NCBI GenBank assembly: GCA_027067035.1
Contig: JAMOMO010000292.1
Span: forward strand, 1 to 9,273
DNA length: 9,273 nt
Direction: 5' to 3'
DNA from: Desulfobulbaceae bacterium
Lineage (GTDB): Bacteria; Desulfobacterota; Desulfobulbia; Desulfobulbales; Desulfocapsaceae
Each line of letters begins with the position of its first letter. Position 1 is the first letter of the stretch. A program made the translations under genes and the position numbers. Shown here in pieces: positions 1-6,004 of this stretch. The notes under the pieces were generated by a model. The model was not told the DNA's origin, made no database searches, and was given only the letters and a program-made list of their open reading frames with translations.

Positions 1-78
1 AGCAGGCAACACATTTCAAACACTGAAAGGAATTGTGCTGTTACGGAAAAGCTCCTGCTCCATCCAGTTCCCATATAA

Positions 79-279
79 ATTATTTTTTTTCTATCCTTTT
101 TACTGATTTTCTCTATATTATATACAGGGTTAGATAAAAAAACTCACAATCTGACTACCACCAGCACCAGGCTTCGCTCAGCCGGAGCTGTGGACTATGC
201 TGATCAGACTGTACAAGAATATCTCTCAACACATCCATTACAGCAGTGCCAGAATGAATTCCGGCAACAGTTAACATGA
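79..279 (+). other. Open frame without a canonical start, stop overlapping the glycosyltransferase ATG
   Basis: A 66-codon open frame whose TGA overlaps the next gene's ATG as ATGA, the arrangement typical of translationally coupled genes. The predicted peptide starts with a strongly hydrophobic stretch (IIFFLSFLLIFSILYTG), then a polar segment rich in Gln, Thr and Leu. That looks like a signal peptide or membrane anchor plus a small periplasmic domain. There is no ATG; an in-frame CTG lies at 103 and a GTG at 190. An in-frame TAA sits at 76-78. The frame runs through a T8 homopolymer at 83-90. In the +2 frame, sequence from base 2 is open up to this run, so one base gained or lost there would join both into a single longer frame. 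It could be the broken 3' end of an upstream gene, a gene with a sequencing indel, or chance. Confidence 0.25.
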
Positions 280-1259
280 AAACAATTCAGAGTATAGACG
301 TATTGATTCCGGTGTTTAATGAGGAAGAATGTTTATCCTTGTTTATCAGTCGATTAAGCACTGTACTCGACAATATGGATCTGTCATATAATGTGATTTT
401 TGTTGATGACGGCAGCACGGACAACTCTTTATCCATGATAAAGTATGCCTGTGAAAACAAGCCTCAGCTGGGATATATCAGTCTGAGCCGGAATTTCGGG
501 AAAGAAGCAGCAATGTCAGCCGGTATTGATACCAGCCGGGCGGAAGCTCTGGTTATTATTGATGCAGACCTTCAGGATCCACCTGAACTCATACCTGATT
601 TACTGAATGTTCTGGAACAAAAGGATGCGGATGTCGTATTTGCCAGAAGAAAAAAACGCCATGGTGAATCATTTATTAAGAAGGCATTTGCCCGAATTTT
701 TTACAGGATATTCAACAAACTCAGCAGATTTGACTTTCCAGAGGACACAGGTGATTTTCGGATATTAAAACGGCGTGTTGTACGAGCTTTACAACAAATT
801 GAAGAGAATAACCGCTTTATGAAAGGGCTGTTTGCCTGGGTAGGCTTTCAGCAGATTGAATTTCTCTATGACCGTGACTCGCGTTTCAGCGGCAAATCAA
901 AATTTAATTTCATCAAGTTACTCAGTTTTGCACTGGATGGCATAACCGCCTTTACAACCATCCCGTTAAAACTTGCCAGCTATGTCGGGAGCTCTTTTGC
1001 CCTGCTGGCCATTTTGTTCGGGATATATTTTCTCCTGAAAAGCTCAATACTGGGGGATCCTGTTCCCGGGTTTCCGACACTCATAGTGGCCCTGTCATTC
1101 TTCAGTGGAGTTCAGCTCATGTTTCTGGGAGTACTGGGTGAATACCTTGCCCGAACCAACATCGAGGCAAAAAAAAGGCCCCTCTACATTGTCCGTGAAA
1201 GCAGGCTCTCTTCAGAAGATAGCGGAAAACACACTGAAAACCAGCATCAACCGGAATAA
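276..1259 (+). CDS. Polyprenyl-phosphate glycosyltransferase, GT2 family (GtrB/ArnC/DPM-synthase type)
   Basis: Inner-membrane glycosyltransferase expected to move a sugar from a nucleotide donor onto undecaprenyl phosphate on the cytoplasmic face. The GT-A domain occupies about residues 6-225. It shows the N-terminal IPVFNEEE (11-18), FVDDGSTDNS (42-51), SRNFGKEAA (71-79), the DADLQDPPE metal and donor-binding motif (96-104), a DTGDFR segment (157-162) and FSGKSKFN near 204-211. Two hydrophobic helices follow at about 232-256 and 266-290, then a basic polar tail. The 327-residue length and two C-terminal membrane segments match GtrB, ArnC and YfdH relatives. The ATG at 276 places the IPVFNEE strand at its usual position, although the ribosome-binding site is weak. 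The membrane protein behind it follows after 8 nt, so the two are probably co-transcribed. The sugar cannot be read from sequence. Base composition is AT-rich relative to the genes from 4516 on. Confidence 0.9.
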   Translation: MKTIQSIDVLIPVFNEEECLSLFISRLSTVLDNMDLSYNVIFVDDGSTDNSLSMIKYACENKPQLGYISLSRNFGKEAAMSAGIDTSRAEALVIIDADLQDPPELIPDLLNVLEQKDADVVFARRKKRHGESFIKKAFARIFYRIFNKLSRFDFPEDTGDFRILKRRVVRALQQIEENNRFMKGLFAWVGFQQIEFLYDRDSRFSGKSKFNFIKLLSFALDGITAFTTIPLKLASYVGSSFALLAILFGIYFLLKSSILGDPVPGFPTLIVALSFFSGVQLMFLGVLGEYLARTNIEAKKRPLYIVRESRLSSEDSGKHTENQHQPE

Positions 1260-1267
1260 CACATATC

Positions 1268-2638
1268 ATGTTTAGCAAAAAAAAACCTTTTTCCTCTCCC
1301 ATTACCTTCCACCTGGCGGCGGGAACCAGCCTGCTGATAGTAGCAATATTTCTGTATTGCGGACTATTTGCAATCCCTTCCGCAGATGACTATGCATACG
1401 CCAGCCTGATACACAAAGGAAAAACATTCTGGGATGCTCAAATTGACTCCTACATCGGATGGTCAGGAAGATACACGGCAACTCTTCTGATAACGTGGTT
1501 CGGCAGTTCCTTTTTAGATTATTACTGGCTGGTTCCATGGATAACCATCTGCTCTTTACTGGCCGCAATATATCTCTGTTTCTGGACTGTTTTCTATTCC
1601 CTGAGACACGAAAGATTTTTTTACCTGTTTCCGATCTGCTTTTTTGCAGTTTTCCTCTCGAGTTCCCATGCAGGGCATGGTGTCGGGGTGATAAATGGAG
1701 GCTTTTTCTGGCTGGCCGGAGCAGTGACCTACCAGATTGGAGCGGTGTTTTTCTATCTGGCAATTTCAACATTTATCTGGATGGCACGAGGAAAATACTC
1801 CATCACCAACTTTATCCTCACCCTGCTCTTCCTCCTTCTCTCCATAGGCTCCAATGAAACATTGATGCTGTTGAATCTCTTCTCGGTTTTTGCCCTGTCC
1901 TGGTTTTATCGCCGGCAGTTCCAGATTAAATTCATCTTTATTATTCTTGCGGCAATCATCGGCTGCGCTGTGGTCTTTTTTGCGCCAGGCAACTCTGTTC
2001 GTTCCGGTACCGCAGAGGGAGGACATCTCTTTTCTGCCCTGGGAATATGTGCGGAGAAAACAGTTCAGCTCTATGCGTTCTCACTTCTCAATCCTCTTTT
2101 ATGGCTGCTGGTTGTTCTGTACAGGGAAAACATAGACAGGATGCTCTCCCTAATCACCGGCCATGTTTCATTACGAACCTTCTTTCTTTTCATGACCGGA
2201 CTGATTTACACCTTATATTTCCCTGTTGCCTGGGCGTTAAATTCCGGAGCCCCTAACAGGCTGATATCTTTTATTGCATTTTTCTGCACGTTTGCTTCAA
2301 TTTTTATTATCCGAAAACTCCTTGACCTTGTCAGTTCCAGAATTTCATTGCACAAACTCGTACCAATACTGTTTATCCTGACAATACTGCTTTTCACAAG
2401 CACACTTGAACCGTTATACGTCGCCATAAAGACAATACCCACAGGAAAACAAATACATTCCGCACATATCATGAGAAACAGCTATGTTCGGCAGATGGCA
2501 CAAAAAGGTGCAAAAACTGTCACGGTGAAAGCTATTAAACACAACAAGCTGTTATTGTTCAATGATCTTGACAGCAAGGTGCACACATTAGCATATTCAC
2601 AATACTTTGGAGTCAGATCAGTCTCCGTTGAACAGTAA
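1268..2638 (+). CDS. Polytopic membrane protein, DUF6056-like (probable GT-C-type glycosyltransferase partner)
   Basis: A 456-residue integral membrane protein with about ten hydrophobic segments, near 17-37, 86-110, 118-133, 147-171, 182-206, 221-239, 262-284, 303-324, 330-349 and 364-381. A soluble tail of about 75 residues follows. The first extracytoplasmic loop has SADDYAYA (38-45) and GWSGRYT (64-70). An acidic pair straight after the first helix is where GT-C glycosyltransferases carry their catalytic Asp. GSNE (193-197) and APGNSVR (239-245) resemble motifs I associate with DUF6056 proteins. It starts 8 nt after the GT2 gene. That order (GT2 making a polyprenyl-phosphate sugar, then a large membrane protein) mirrors gtrB-gtrC serotype-conversion pairs, so a role in transferring that sugar to a periplasmic acceptor is a reasonable inference. 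It could also be a polymer-handling protein without transferase activity. The ATG at 1268 yields a short basic N-terminus (MFSKKK) before helix 1. Confidence 0.75.
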   Translation: MFSKKKPFSSPITFHLAAGTSLLIVAIFLYCGLFAIPSADDYAYASLIHKGKTFWDAQIDSYIGWSGRYTATLLITWFGSSFLDYYWLVPWITICSLLAAIYLCFWTVFYSLRHERFFYLFPICFFAVFLSSSHAGHGVGVINGGFFWLAGAVTYQIGAVFFYLAISTFIWMARGKYSITNFILTLLFLLLSIGSNETLMLLNLFSVFALSWFYRRQFQIKFIFIILAAIIGCAVVFFAPGNSVRSGTAEGGHLFSALGICAEKTVQLYAFSLLNPLLWLLVVLYRENIDRMLSLITGHVSLRTFFLFMTGLIYTLYFPVAWALNSGAPNRLISFIAFFCTFASIFIIRKLLDLVSSRISLHKLVPILFILTILLFTSTLEPLYVAIKTIPTGKQIHSAHIMRNSYVRQMAQKGAKTVTVKAIKHNKLLLFNDLDSKVHTLAYSQYFGVRSVSVEQ

Positions 2639-2644
2639 AAGCAC

Positions 2645-2685
2645 TTGTTTCACTTTTAAAACATGACTATTCTACGTAATACAAT
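2645..2685 (+). promoter_or_regulatory. Possible sigma70-type promoter for the DUF4388 gene
   Basis: The 93-nt gap between genes is AT-rich. One reading is TTGTTT (2645-2650), a 17-nt spacer, then TATTCT (2668-2673). A better -10 is TACAAT (2680-2685), with TTAAAA (2656-2661) 18 nt upstream. Both are weak matches. The gap length and the change of function favour a separate transcription start here, but no clear terminator was seen after the upstream gene. Confidence 0.3.
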
Positions 2686-2731
2686 AAAAATACTGCTATT
2701 AATGTGACCAAAATAAGCCAAAGGATCCCCC

Positions 2732-3499
2732 ATGTACAAATCACTCTTACCCGAACTCAAGCCCCTCATCTTTGAAGGCAAAAGTGGTGTCCTGCACATC
2801 AAACATCTGGACAGAGATCATGCCTGGCTCTACCTCAATGAAGGCCTCATCAAACAGGTGGAAACCAGTAAACTCCAAGGAACCAAGGCAGTGGATACAT
2901 GCCTGAAATGGGTCAGTATCGAAATTCATTTTGAAGAAGGTGAGACCGGAGATTATGTTTCTGATGACAAAATAGATACAAATGCCATCCTCTCCTACCT
3001 TGAGAAAGCACACCACAATGTCCGGGTCATCAAACAGTTTCTGGAAAACAATGATACTGTTCTTCAGATTGATACTGAAAAACTGAGCAGTGCAAAAGGC
3101 CTGAACAAGGAGACGCTGAAGACAGCTCTCTTCTTCAACGGCAAGACCCCGTTACAGGAGGTAATAGAAAAAACCGGCCAGCCGGAACGGACCATCCTTA
3201 TCCAGGCCTGCAGATTACTCAATTCCGGCTGTGCCAGAATTGTGCCCAACAAAAAGGTCCTGGCAAAAGAGGAACGAATAGATTTTCTCAGAACCCTGAA
3301 CGACAAGGTCATGGAACTTGTGGGGCCTGTCGGACCGATTCTCATTGATGATGCCATGGCGGCAATAAAAACGGAGCCCTACAGCCTGACAAGGGAGGAA
3401 CTGCCACTCATTATTGATGAAATTGCCCGTAACGTTGACATCAGTGAGAGTGACGAACTTACCATCTGGGGGAGTCATTATCTTGCGAATAATCCTTAG
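2732..3499 (+). CDS. DUF4388 (PATAN-like) domain protein, probable signalling adaptor
   Basis: Soluble 255-residue protein with no signal peptide or membrane segment. Residues 1-75 match the DUF4388/PATAN pattern. They include GKSGVLHI (16-23), a strand ending AWLYLNEGLI (31-40), then TKAVDTCLKW (51-60) and an acidic IEIHFEEGE strand, corresponding to the usual 'G.GvL.i ... G.i..A ... G..Al..ll.w..G.F.f' layout. Residues 85-172 are mainly helical, with GKTPLQEVIEKTG (137-149) and ILIQACRLLNSGCARIV, a winged-helix-like arrangement. Residues 183-250 form a third helical module with LVGPVGPILIDDAM (196-209). In characterised bacteria DUF4388 proteins act with two-component, motility or polarity systems; what this one does is unknown. 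AAGGA at 2721-2725, 6 nt before the ATG, supports the start. The convergent neighbour on the other strand suggests a single-gene transcript. Confidence 0.8.
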   Translation: MYKSLLPELKPLIFEGKSGVLHIKHLDRDHAWLYLNEGLIKQVETSKLQGTKAVDTCLKWVSIEIHFEEGETGDYVSDDKIDTNAILSYLEKAHHNVRVIKQFLENNDTVLQIDTEKLSSAKGLNKETLKTALFFNGKTPLQEVIEKTGQPERTILIQACRLLNSGCARIVPNKKVLAKEERIDFLRTLNDKVMELVGPVGPILIDDAMAAIKTEPYSLTREELPLIIDEIARNVDISESDELTIWGSHYLANNP

Positions 3500-3533
3500 G
3501 AAAACAGAGATTCTGGAAGAAAACCGAACGGGG

Positions 3534-3584
3534 TCCTGAAAAAACAGTCTTATTCTTTTTCTGTTCAGGAAATATTTTTCAGGA
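3534..3584. terminator. Hairpin between convergent genes, possible bidirectional terminator
   Basis: On the + strand TCCTGA (3534-3539) plus ACAG (3544-3547) pairs with CTGT plus TCAGGA (3561-3570), leaving a 4-A bulge and a 13-nt loop. The stem is followed by AATATTTTT, ending at 3579. The same 5' arm can instead pair perfectly over ten bases with TTTTTCAGGA (3575-3584). Read in reverse, the element places a T6 run in the downstream arm. It sits 34 nt after the DUF4388 stop and overlaps the last codons of the minus-strand gene. The stem is AT-rich and bulged, so the terminator call is moderate. Confidence 0.4.
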
Positions 3585-4086
3585 AGAAGCTGAGCAATTC
3601 ACTGGAAGGATCTTCGTAAAAAGTCTCCTTAAATACGGCCCTGAACTGTAACACGGTATATGATTCACCGGCTTTCTCCCTGGCGAAATCAAACTTTGCC
3701 TCGTCCTCCACCCCCTGTTTTCTGCTCCTGCCATGGTCCTGGATTTTCTTCAGAAAATACCCTGTCAGTTCATGGGGAGGATCATCCTTGAATCTCTTTT
3801 TAAATTCAGTTCGAAACTTCAGCACAGATGCACCAGGTTCCCGGGCCGCCTCTTCAGCCATCAGACGCTTCTCAGCTTCTGAAGCAAAAGCTGCTCCGCC
3901 ATTGGATTCCCCGATAAGATTCACGAAGAAATCAATAAGTTCAGGCTCAGGCGGATACCCAAACTCCTCCATAATATCATTGCGAAGCCGGTCCACCGTA
4001 GGCTCTGCCTCAAGTGCAACAGCCCTGGCAATAGACACCTTTATTTCCCAGTAACTGAATTGATTATTTGATTTGTGCACGCTCAT
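3565..4086 (-). CDS. Unrecognised 173-residue protein made of three repeats with a 57-residue period
   Basis: I do not recognise this protein. It is soluble, charged and predicted helical, with no signal peptide or membrane segment. Three units align without gaps at residues 20-59, 77-116 and 134-173, each offset by exactly 57. In all three, Val (31/88/145), Arg (35/92/149), Phe (42/99/156), Pro (46/103/160), Glu-Leu (49-50/106-107/163-164), Phe (54/111/168) and Ile (58/115/172) are conserved. The last two units share 15 of 28 residues over the core (VLxFRxxFKxxF, then DPxxEL, then FLKxI). The first unit is more diverged. Charged linkers of 17 residues separate the units, and the third ends at the last residue, which argues that the frame is complete. 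The ATG at 4086 is taken as start; upstream pairing to the ribosome is weak (CGGGT). The gene converges on the DUF4388 gene. A helical protein-binding scaffold is a guess. Confidence 0.7.
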   Translation of the reverse strand: MSVHKSNNQFSYWEIKVSIARAVALEAEPTVDRLRNDIMEEFGYPPEPELIDFFVNLIGESNGGAAFASEAEKRLMAEEAAREPGASVLKFRTEFKKRFKDDPPHELTGYFLKKIQDHGRSRKQGVEDEAKFDFAREKAGESYTVLQFRAVFKETFYEDPSSELLSFFLKNIS

Positions 4087-4114
4087 ACCCGAATCATTCT
4101 GTCTTTAAACCCCT

Positions 4115-4140
4115 CATGCCGTCTAAATGCAGACAGCATG
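4115..4140. repeat. Inverted repeat upstream of the repeat-protein gene
   Basis: CATGC-C-GTCT (4115-4124), a 6-nt loop AAATGC, then AGAC-A-GCATG (4131-4140). There is one C-A mismatch on the + strand, which becomes a T-G wobble in a minus-strand transcript. That gives a continuous 10-bp stem in the leader of the repeat-protein mRNA, 28 nt before its ATG. No T-run follows on either strand, so it looks more like an operator or leader hairpin than a terminator. Confidence 0.45.
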
Positions 4141-4263
4141 GCTGAACTGCATATCTTCTCCACCACCCGCCCCTCCGTAAACATAAGCGGAGCACAAGGA
4201 GGACATCACTCCGATGGCATGAAATCCGGATCGCAAAAAGACATTTTTACTGCTTTTTTTCCG

Positions 4264-4530
4264 TCAAGCAGGGAAGAATACAGCCACTTCTGTGATCCAA
4301 TGCAAAATTACTATATGCCAAGCTGTTTCAAAAAACAATACCAGACAAAGAATAATCACAATAAACACGCTCACAATAATTGCGAAACATCCATATGATA
4401 TTATAGATATAATCCATGGGGCCCTTTCATTGACCATGGCACCCTTCAGGGGATACGGCACATACAGCCTCCGGATCTCCTTGACAAACGCATCAGGGCT
4501 TCGCATGATTGGACCATGACTTCCCGACAC
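4264..4530 (-). CDS. Possible small single-pass membrane protein (hypothetical)
   Basis: An 88-codon minus-strand frame starting at GTG 4530 (80 codons from the ATG at 4506). The first ~35 residues use well-formed codons and read as a cytoplasmic segment (DAFVKEIRRLYVPYPLKGAM). A run of about 28 hydrophobic residues follows at about 40-69 (the IIVSVFIVIILCLVLFF core), then a short tail ending VAVFFPA. One clear membrane helix preceded by basic residues is protein-like. Against it: the 5' end overlaps or nearly touches the divergent MFS start, leaving no promoter room; ribosome-binding signals are badly spaced (GGGGAG only 2 nt from the GTG); a + strand frame is also open here; and AT-rich DNA easily yields hydrophobic translations. 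I recognise no family. Confidence 0.3.
   Translation of the reverse strand: MSGSHGPIMRSPDAFVKEIRRLYVPYPLKGAMVNERAPWIISIISYGCFAIIVSVFIVIILCLVLFFETAWHIVILHWITEVAVFFPA
4384..4413 (+). promoter_or_regulatory. Possible promoter for the MFS gene
   Basis: A perfect TATAAT lies at 4408-4413 within an AT-rich stretch. Upstream, GAAACA at 4384-4389 (3 of 6 to TTGACA) is 18 nt away. Transcription would start near 4420, leaving a leader of about 95 nt before the MFS ATG at 4516. The -10 is good but the -35 is poor, and perfect -10 matches arise by chance in AT-rich DNA. Confidence 0.3.
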
Positions 4531-5898
4531 AACTCCCCATTCGCGCTCTCCAATGTGAGACGGTTCATCGCCTTTCGTGCCTTTTTCAACGTCCGTTTCT
4601 ACTATCCTGTCTTCACCATCCTCTTTCTTGATTATGGCCTCAGTATTGAACAGTTTGCCCTTCTAAATACCGTCTGGGCCTTCACCATCGTCCTGGCTGA
4701 AGTCCCCTCCGGTGCACTGGCCGATCTCATTGGCCGCAAAAGATTGCTTGTCACCACCAGCCTGCTGATGATTGCTGAGATGCTCCTCCTCTCCTTTGTC
4801 CCCCTTGGCAACAGCAGCCTTGTTTTTTATGCCTTCCTGCTCAACCGCATACTCAGTGGCCTTGCTGAAGCACTGGCCAGTGGTGCTGATGAGGCCATGG
4901 CCTATGATACTCTGGTTGTTTCCGGCAACCCTGATGACTGGCCCAAAGTCCTGGACATCCAGATGCGGGTCAGGAATTTCTTTTACATCATAACCATGAC
5001 CATTGGTGCCCTGGTCTACGATCCCGGGACAATGAACACCGTTCTCCAGTGGGCCGGATTCCATATCATCCTCACCCAGGAGATCACCATGCGCTTCCCG
5101 ATCTATCTCACCCTGGGACTGGGGATACTGACCCTGATAACCACCCTCGGAATGCATGATCCCATCAGCCGGAATGTGGAACAGCAGGAGAACAGTGTCC
5201 TGAAGAGGATACGGGAGGTGAGTCGTATGACACTGCAGGGCGGTAACTGGATACTTCAGACCCCTATGGCCCTGGCCATCATTCTTTTGGGCATGAGCTT
5301 TGACCATGTTCTGCGAATGCTTGTGACCATGACAAGTCAATATTACCGGATCATTGACCTCCCTGAAGCAAGTTTTGGCCTGATCGGCTCCGGGATCGCA
5401 ATGCTGGGACTTGTTGTCCCCAGGATTGCCAGAGCCATGGTTGAACATTTCAGCCCCAGCAGCAATGCACTCATGCTGACAACCCTTGCCTTTGTCTCCC
5501 TCTGGGGACTCACACTTTGTTTTCCTGTCTATGGCCTCATTCCCATGGCATTTGTATTCGTCACCATGATGTTCACCTCTTTTTTCACCAGTCATTATCT
5601 CAACAAAATTGCAGAACCACGACAGCGTGCCACCATTCTCAGCTACAAGGGCCTTGCCTTTAATGCGGCATACGGAATCATTGGTATTTTCTACGCCGTC
5701 CTGATCAGCAGACTCCGGGATTCGATCAGCGCAAGTTCCCCCGGCCTTCCGGCAGCCCTGATTGAAGATGAATCCTTTCGAACATCTCTATTCTACTTTC
5801 CCCCCTACCTGTTTCTCATGCTGCTTCTCATAAGCTGTATCTGTGCTGCACATTTTCTACTCAAACGGCCTCTCCAGAAAGAAGATCCTGCACCCTGA
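4516..5898 (+). CDS. Major facilitator superfamily (MFS) transporter
   Basis: A 460-residue inner-membrane secondary transporter with about twelve hydrophobic segments in two halves. They lie near 16-38, 46-64, 77-97, 103-125, 153-170, 195-212, 250-270, 286-305, 317-337, 340-358, 379-398 and 428-448. The loop after helix 2 carries the MFS motif A form GALADLIGRKRLL (66-78), preceded by AEVPSG. Helix 4 has GLAEALASGADEAMAYDTL (115-133), a pattern common in drug/H+ antiporter-like and uncharacterised MFS groups. A central charged cytoplasmic loop covers about 214-248. Substrate is not predictable from this sequence. The ATG at 4516 is the first in-frame start and puts helix 1 at the usual place; the ribosome-binding site is weak (TTGGA). 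It is transcribed divergently from the repeat-protein gene and lies 106 nt before the Mla-type operon, which has its own promoter candidate. Confidence 0.88.
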   Translation: MTSRHNSPFALSNVRRFIAFRAFFNVRFYYPVFTILFLDYGLSIEQFALLNTVWAFTIVLAEVPSGALADLIGRKRLLVTTSLLMIAEMLLLSFVPLGNSSLVFYAFLLNRILSGLAEALASGADEAMAYDTLVVSGNPDDWPKVLDIQMRVRNFFYIITMTIGALVYDPGTMNTVLQWAGFHIILTQEITMRFPIYLTLGLGILTLITTLGMHDPISRNVEQQENSVLKRIREVSRMTLQGGNWILQTPMALAIILLGMSFDHVLRMLVTMTSQYYRIIDLPEASFGLIGSGIAMLGLVVPRIARAMVEHFSPSSNALMLTTLAFVSLWGLTLCFPVYGLIPMAFVFVTMMFTSFFTSHYLNKIAEPRQRATILSYKGLAFNAAYGIIGIFYAVLISRLRDSISASSPGLPAALIEDESFRTSLFYFPPYLFLMLLLISCICAAHFLLKRPLQKEDPAP

Positions 5899-5922
5899 CC
5901 GGCCAACACCACTCAAATCAAC

Positions 5923-5952
5923 TGGACAAGCCGGGGGTCTACAGTATATAGT
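5923..5952 (+). promoter_or_regulatory. Sigma70-type promoter for the Mla-type operon
   Basis: TGGACA (5923-5928, 5 of 6 to consensus), an 18-nt spacer, then TATAGT (5947-5952, 5 of 6). TATATA at 5945-5950 with a 16-nt spacer is an alternative. Transcription would begin about 45 nt before the permease ATG. The heptamer TACCTGA occurs twice just downstream (5952-5958 and 5970-5976), overlapping the -10 end and the initially transcribed region, and could be a repressor site. Confidence 0.5.
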
Positions 5953-6004
5953 ACCTGAATCCATGAAGATACCTGACTGAAAACCTTCCCCCTGACGACT
6001 CCCT

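Larger units (their letters stand above)
4087..4515. other. 429-nt divergent intergenic region
   Basis: The region lies between the minus-strand repeat-protein gene and the MFS gene. From the left it holds a 26-nt inverted repeat (4115-4140) and mixed-composition sequence with no clear signal to about 4250. Then comes a short hairpin, CTGCTT/AAGCAG, near 4251-4272. An AT-rich block follows at about 4300-4415, with a consensus TATAAT. The right half is also covered by a minus-strand open frame encoding a hydrophobic peptide, listed separately. No tRNA or other RNA gene was recognised. Confidence 0.5.

Noticed and set aside
1302..1772. 156-codon minus-strand open frame
   Set aside because: It is antisense to the DUF6056-like gene. 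Its Arg/Ser/Pro/Leu-rich translation is typical of a shadow of hydrophobic codons.
2636..2658. TAAAAG/CTTTTA hairpin after the DUF6056-like gene
   Set aside because: A six-pair A/T stem with an 11-nt loop and no strong T-run is too weak to call a terminator.
4075..4398. 107-codon + strand open frame
   Set aside because: It overlaps the repeat-protein start and has low-complexity His/Asn/Ser-rich content, no ribosome-binding site and no recognisable domain.
4292..4519. 75-codon + strand open frame ending ATGA on the MFS start
   Set aside because: The overlap is suggestive of coupling, but the translation is not protein-like (many Ile/Thr/Asn from AT-rich DNA), and it is antisense to a more convincing membrane-peptide frame. 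Neither is firmly established.
4663..5595. 310-codon minus-strand open frame
   Set aside because: It lies wholly inside the MFS gene on the opposite strand. Its translation is rich in Gly, His, Gln and Asp with no family features, while the + strand frame has MFS motif A and twelve membrane segments.
5899..5934. CCGGC/GCCGG pairing after the MFS gene
   Set aside because: Only five pairs around a 26-nt loop, no T-run, and it overlaps the promoter candidate.
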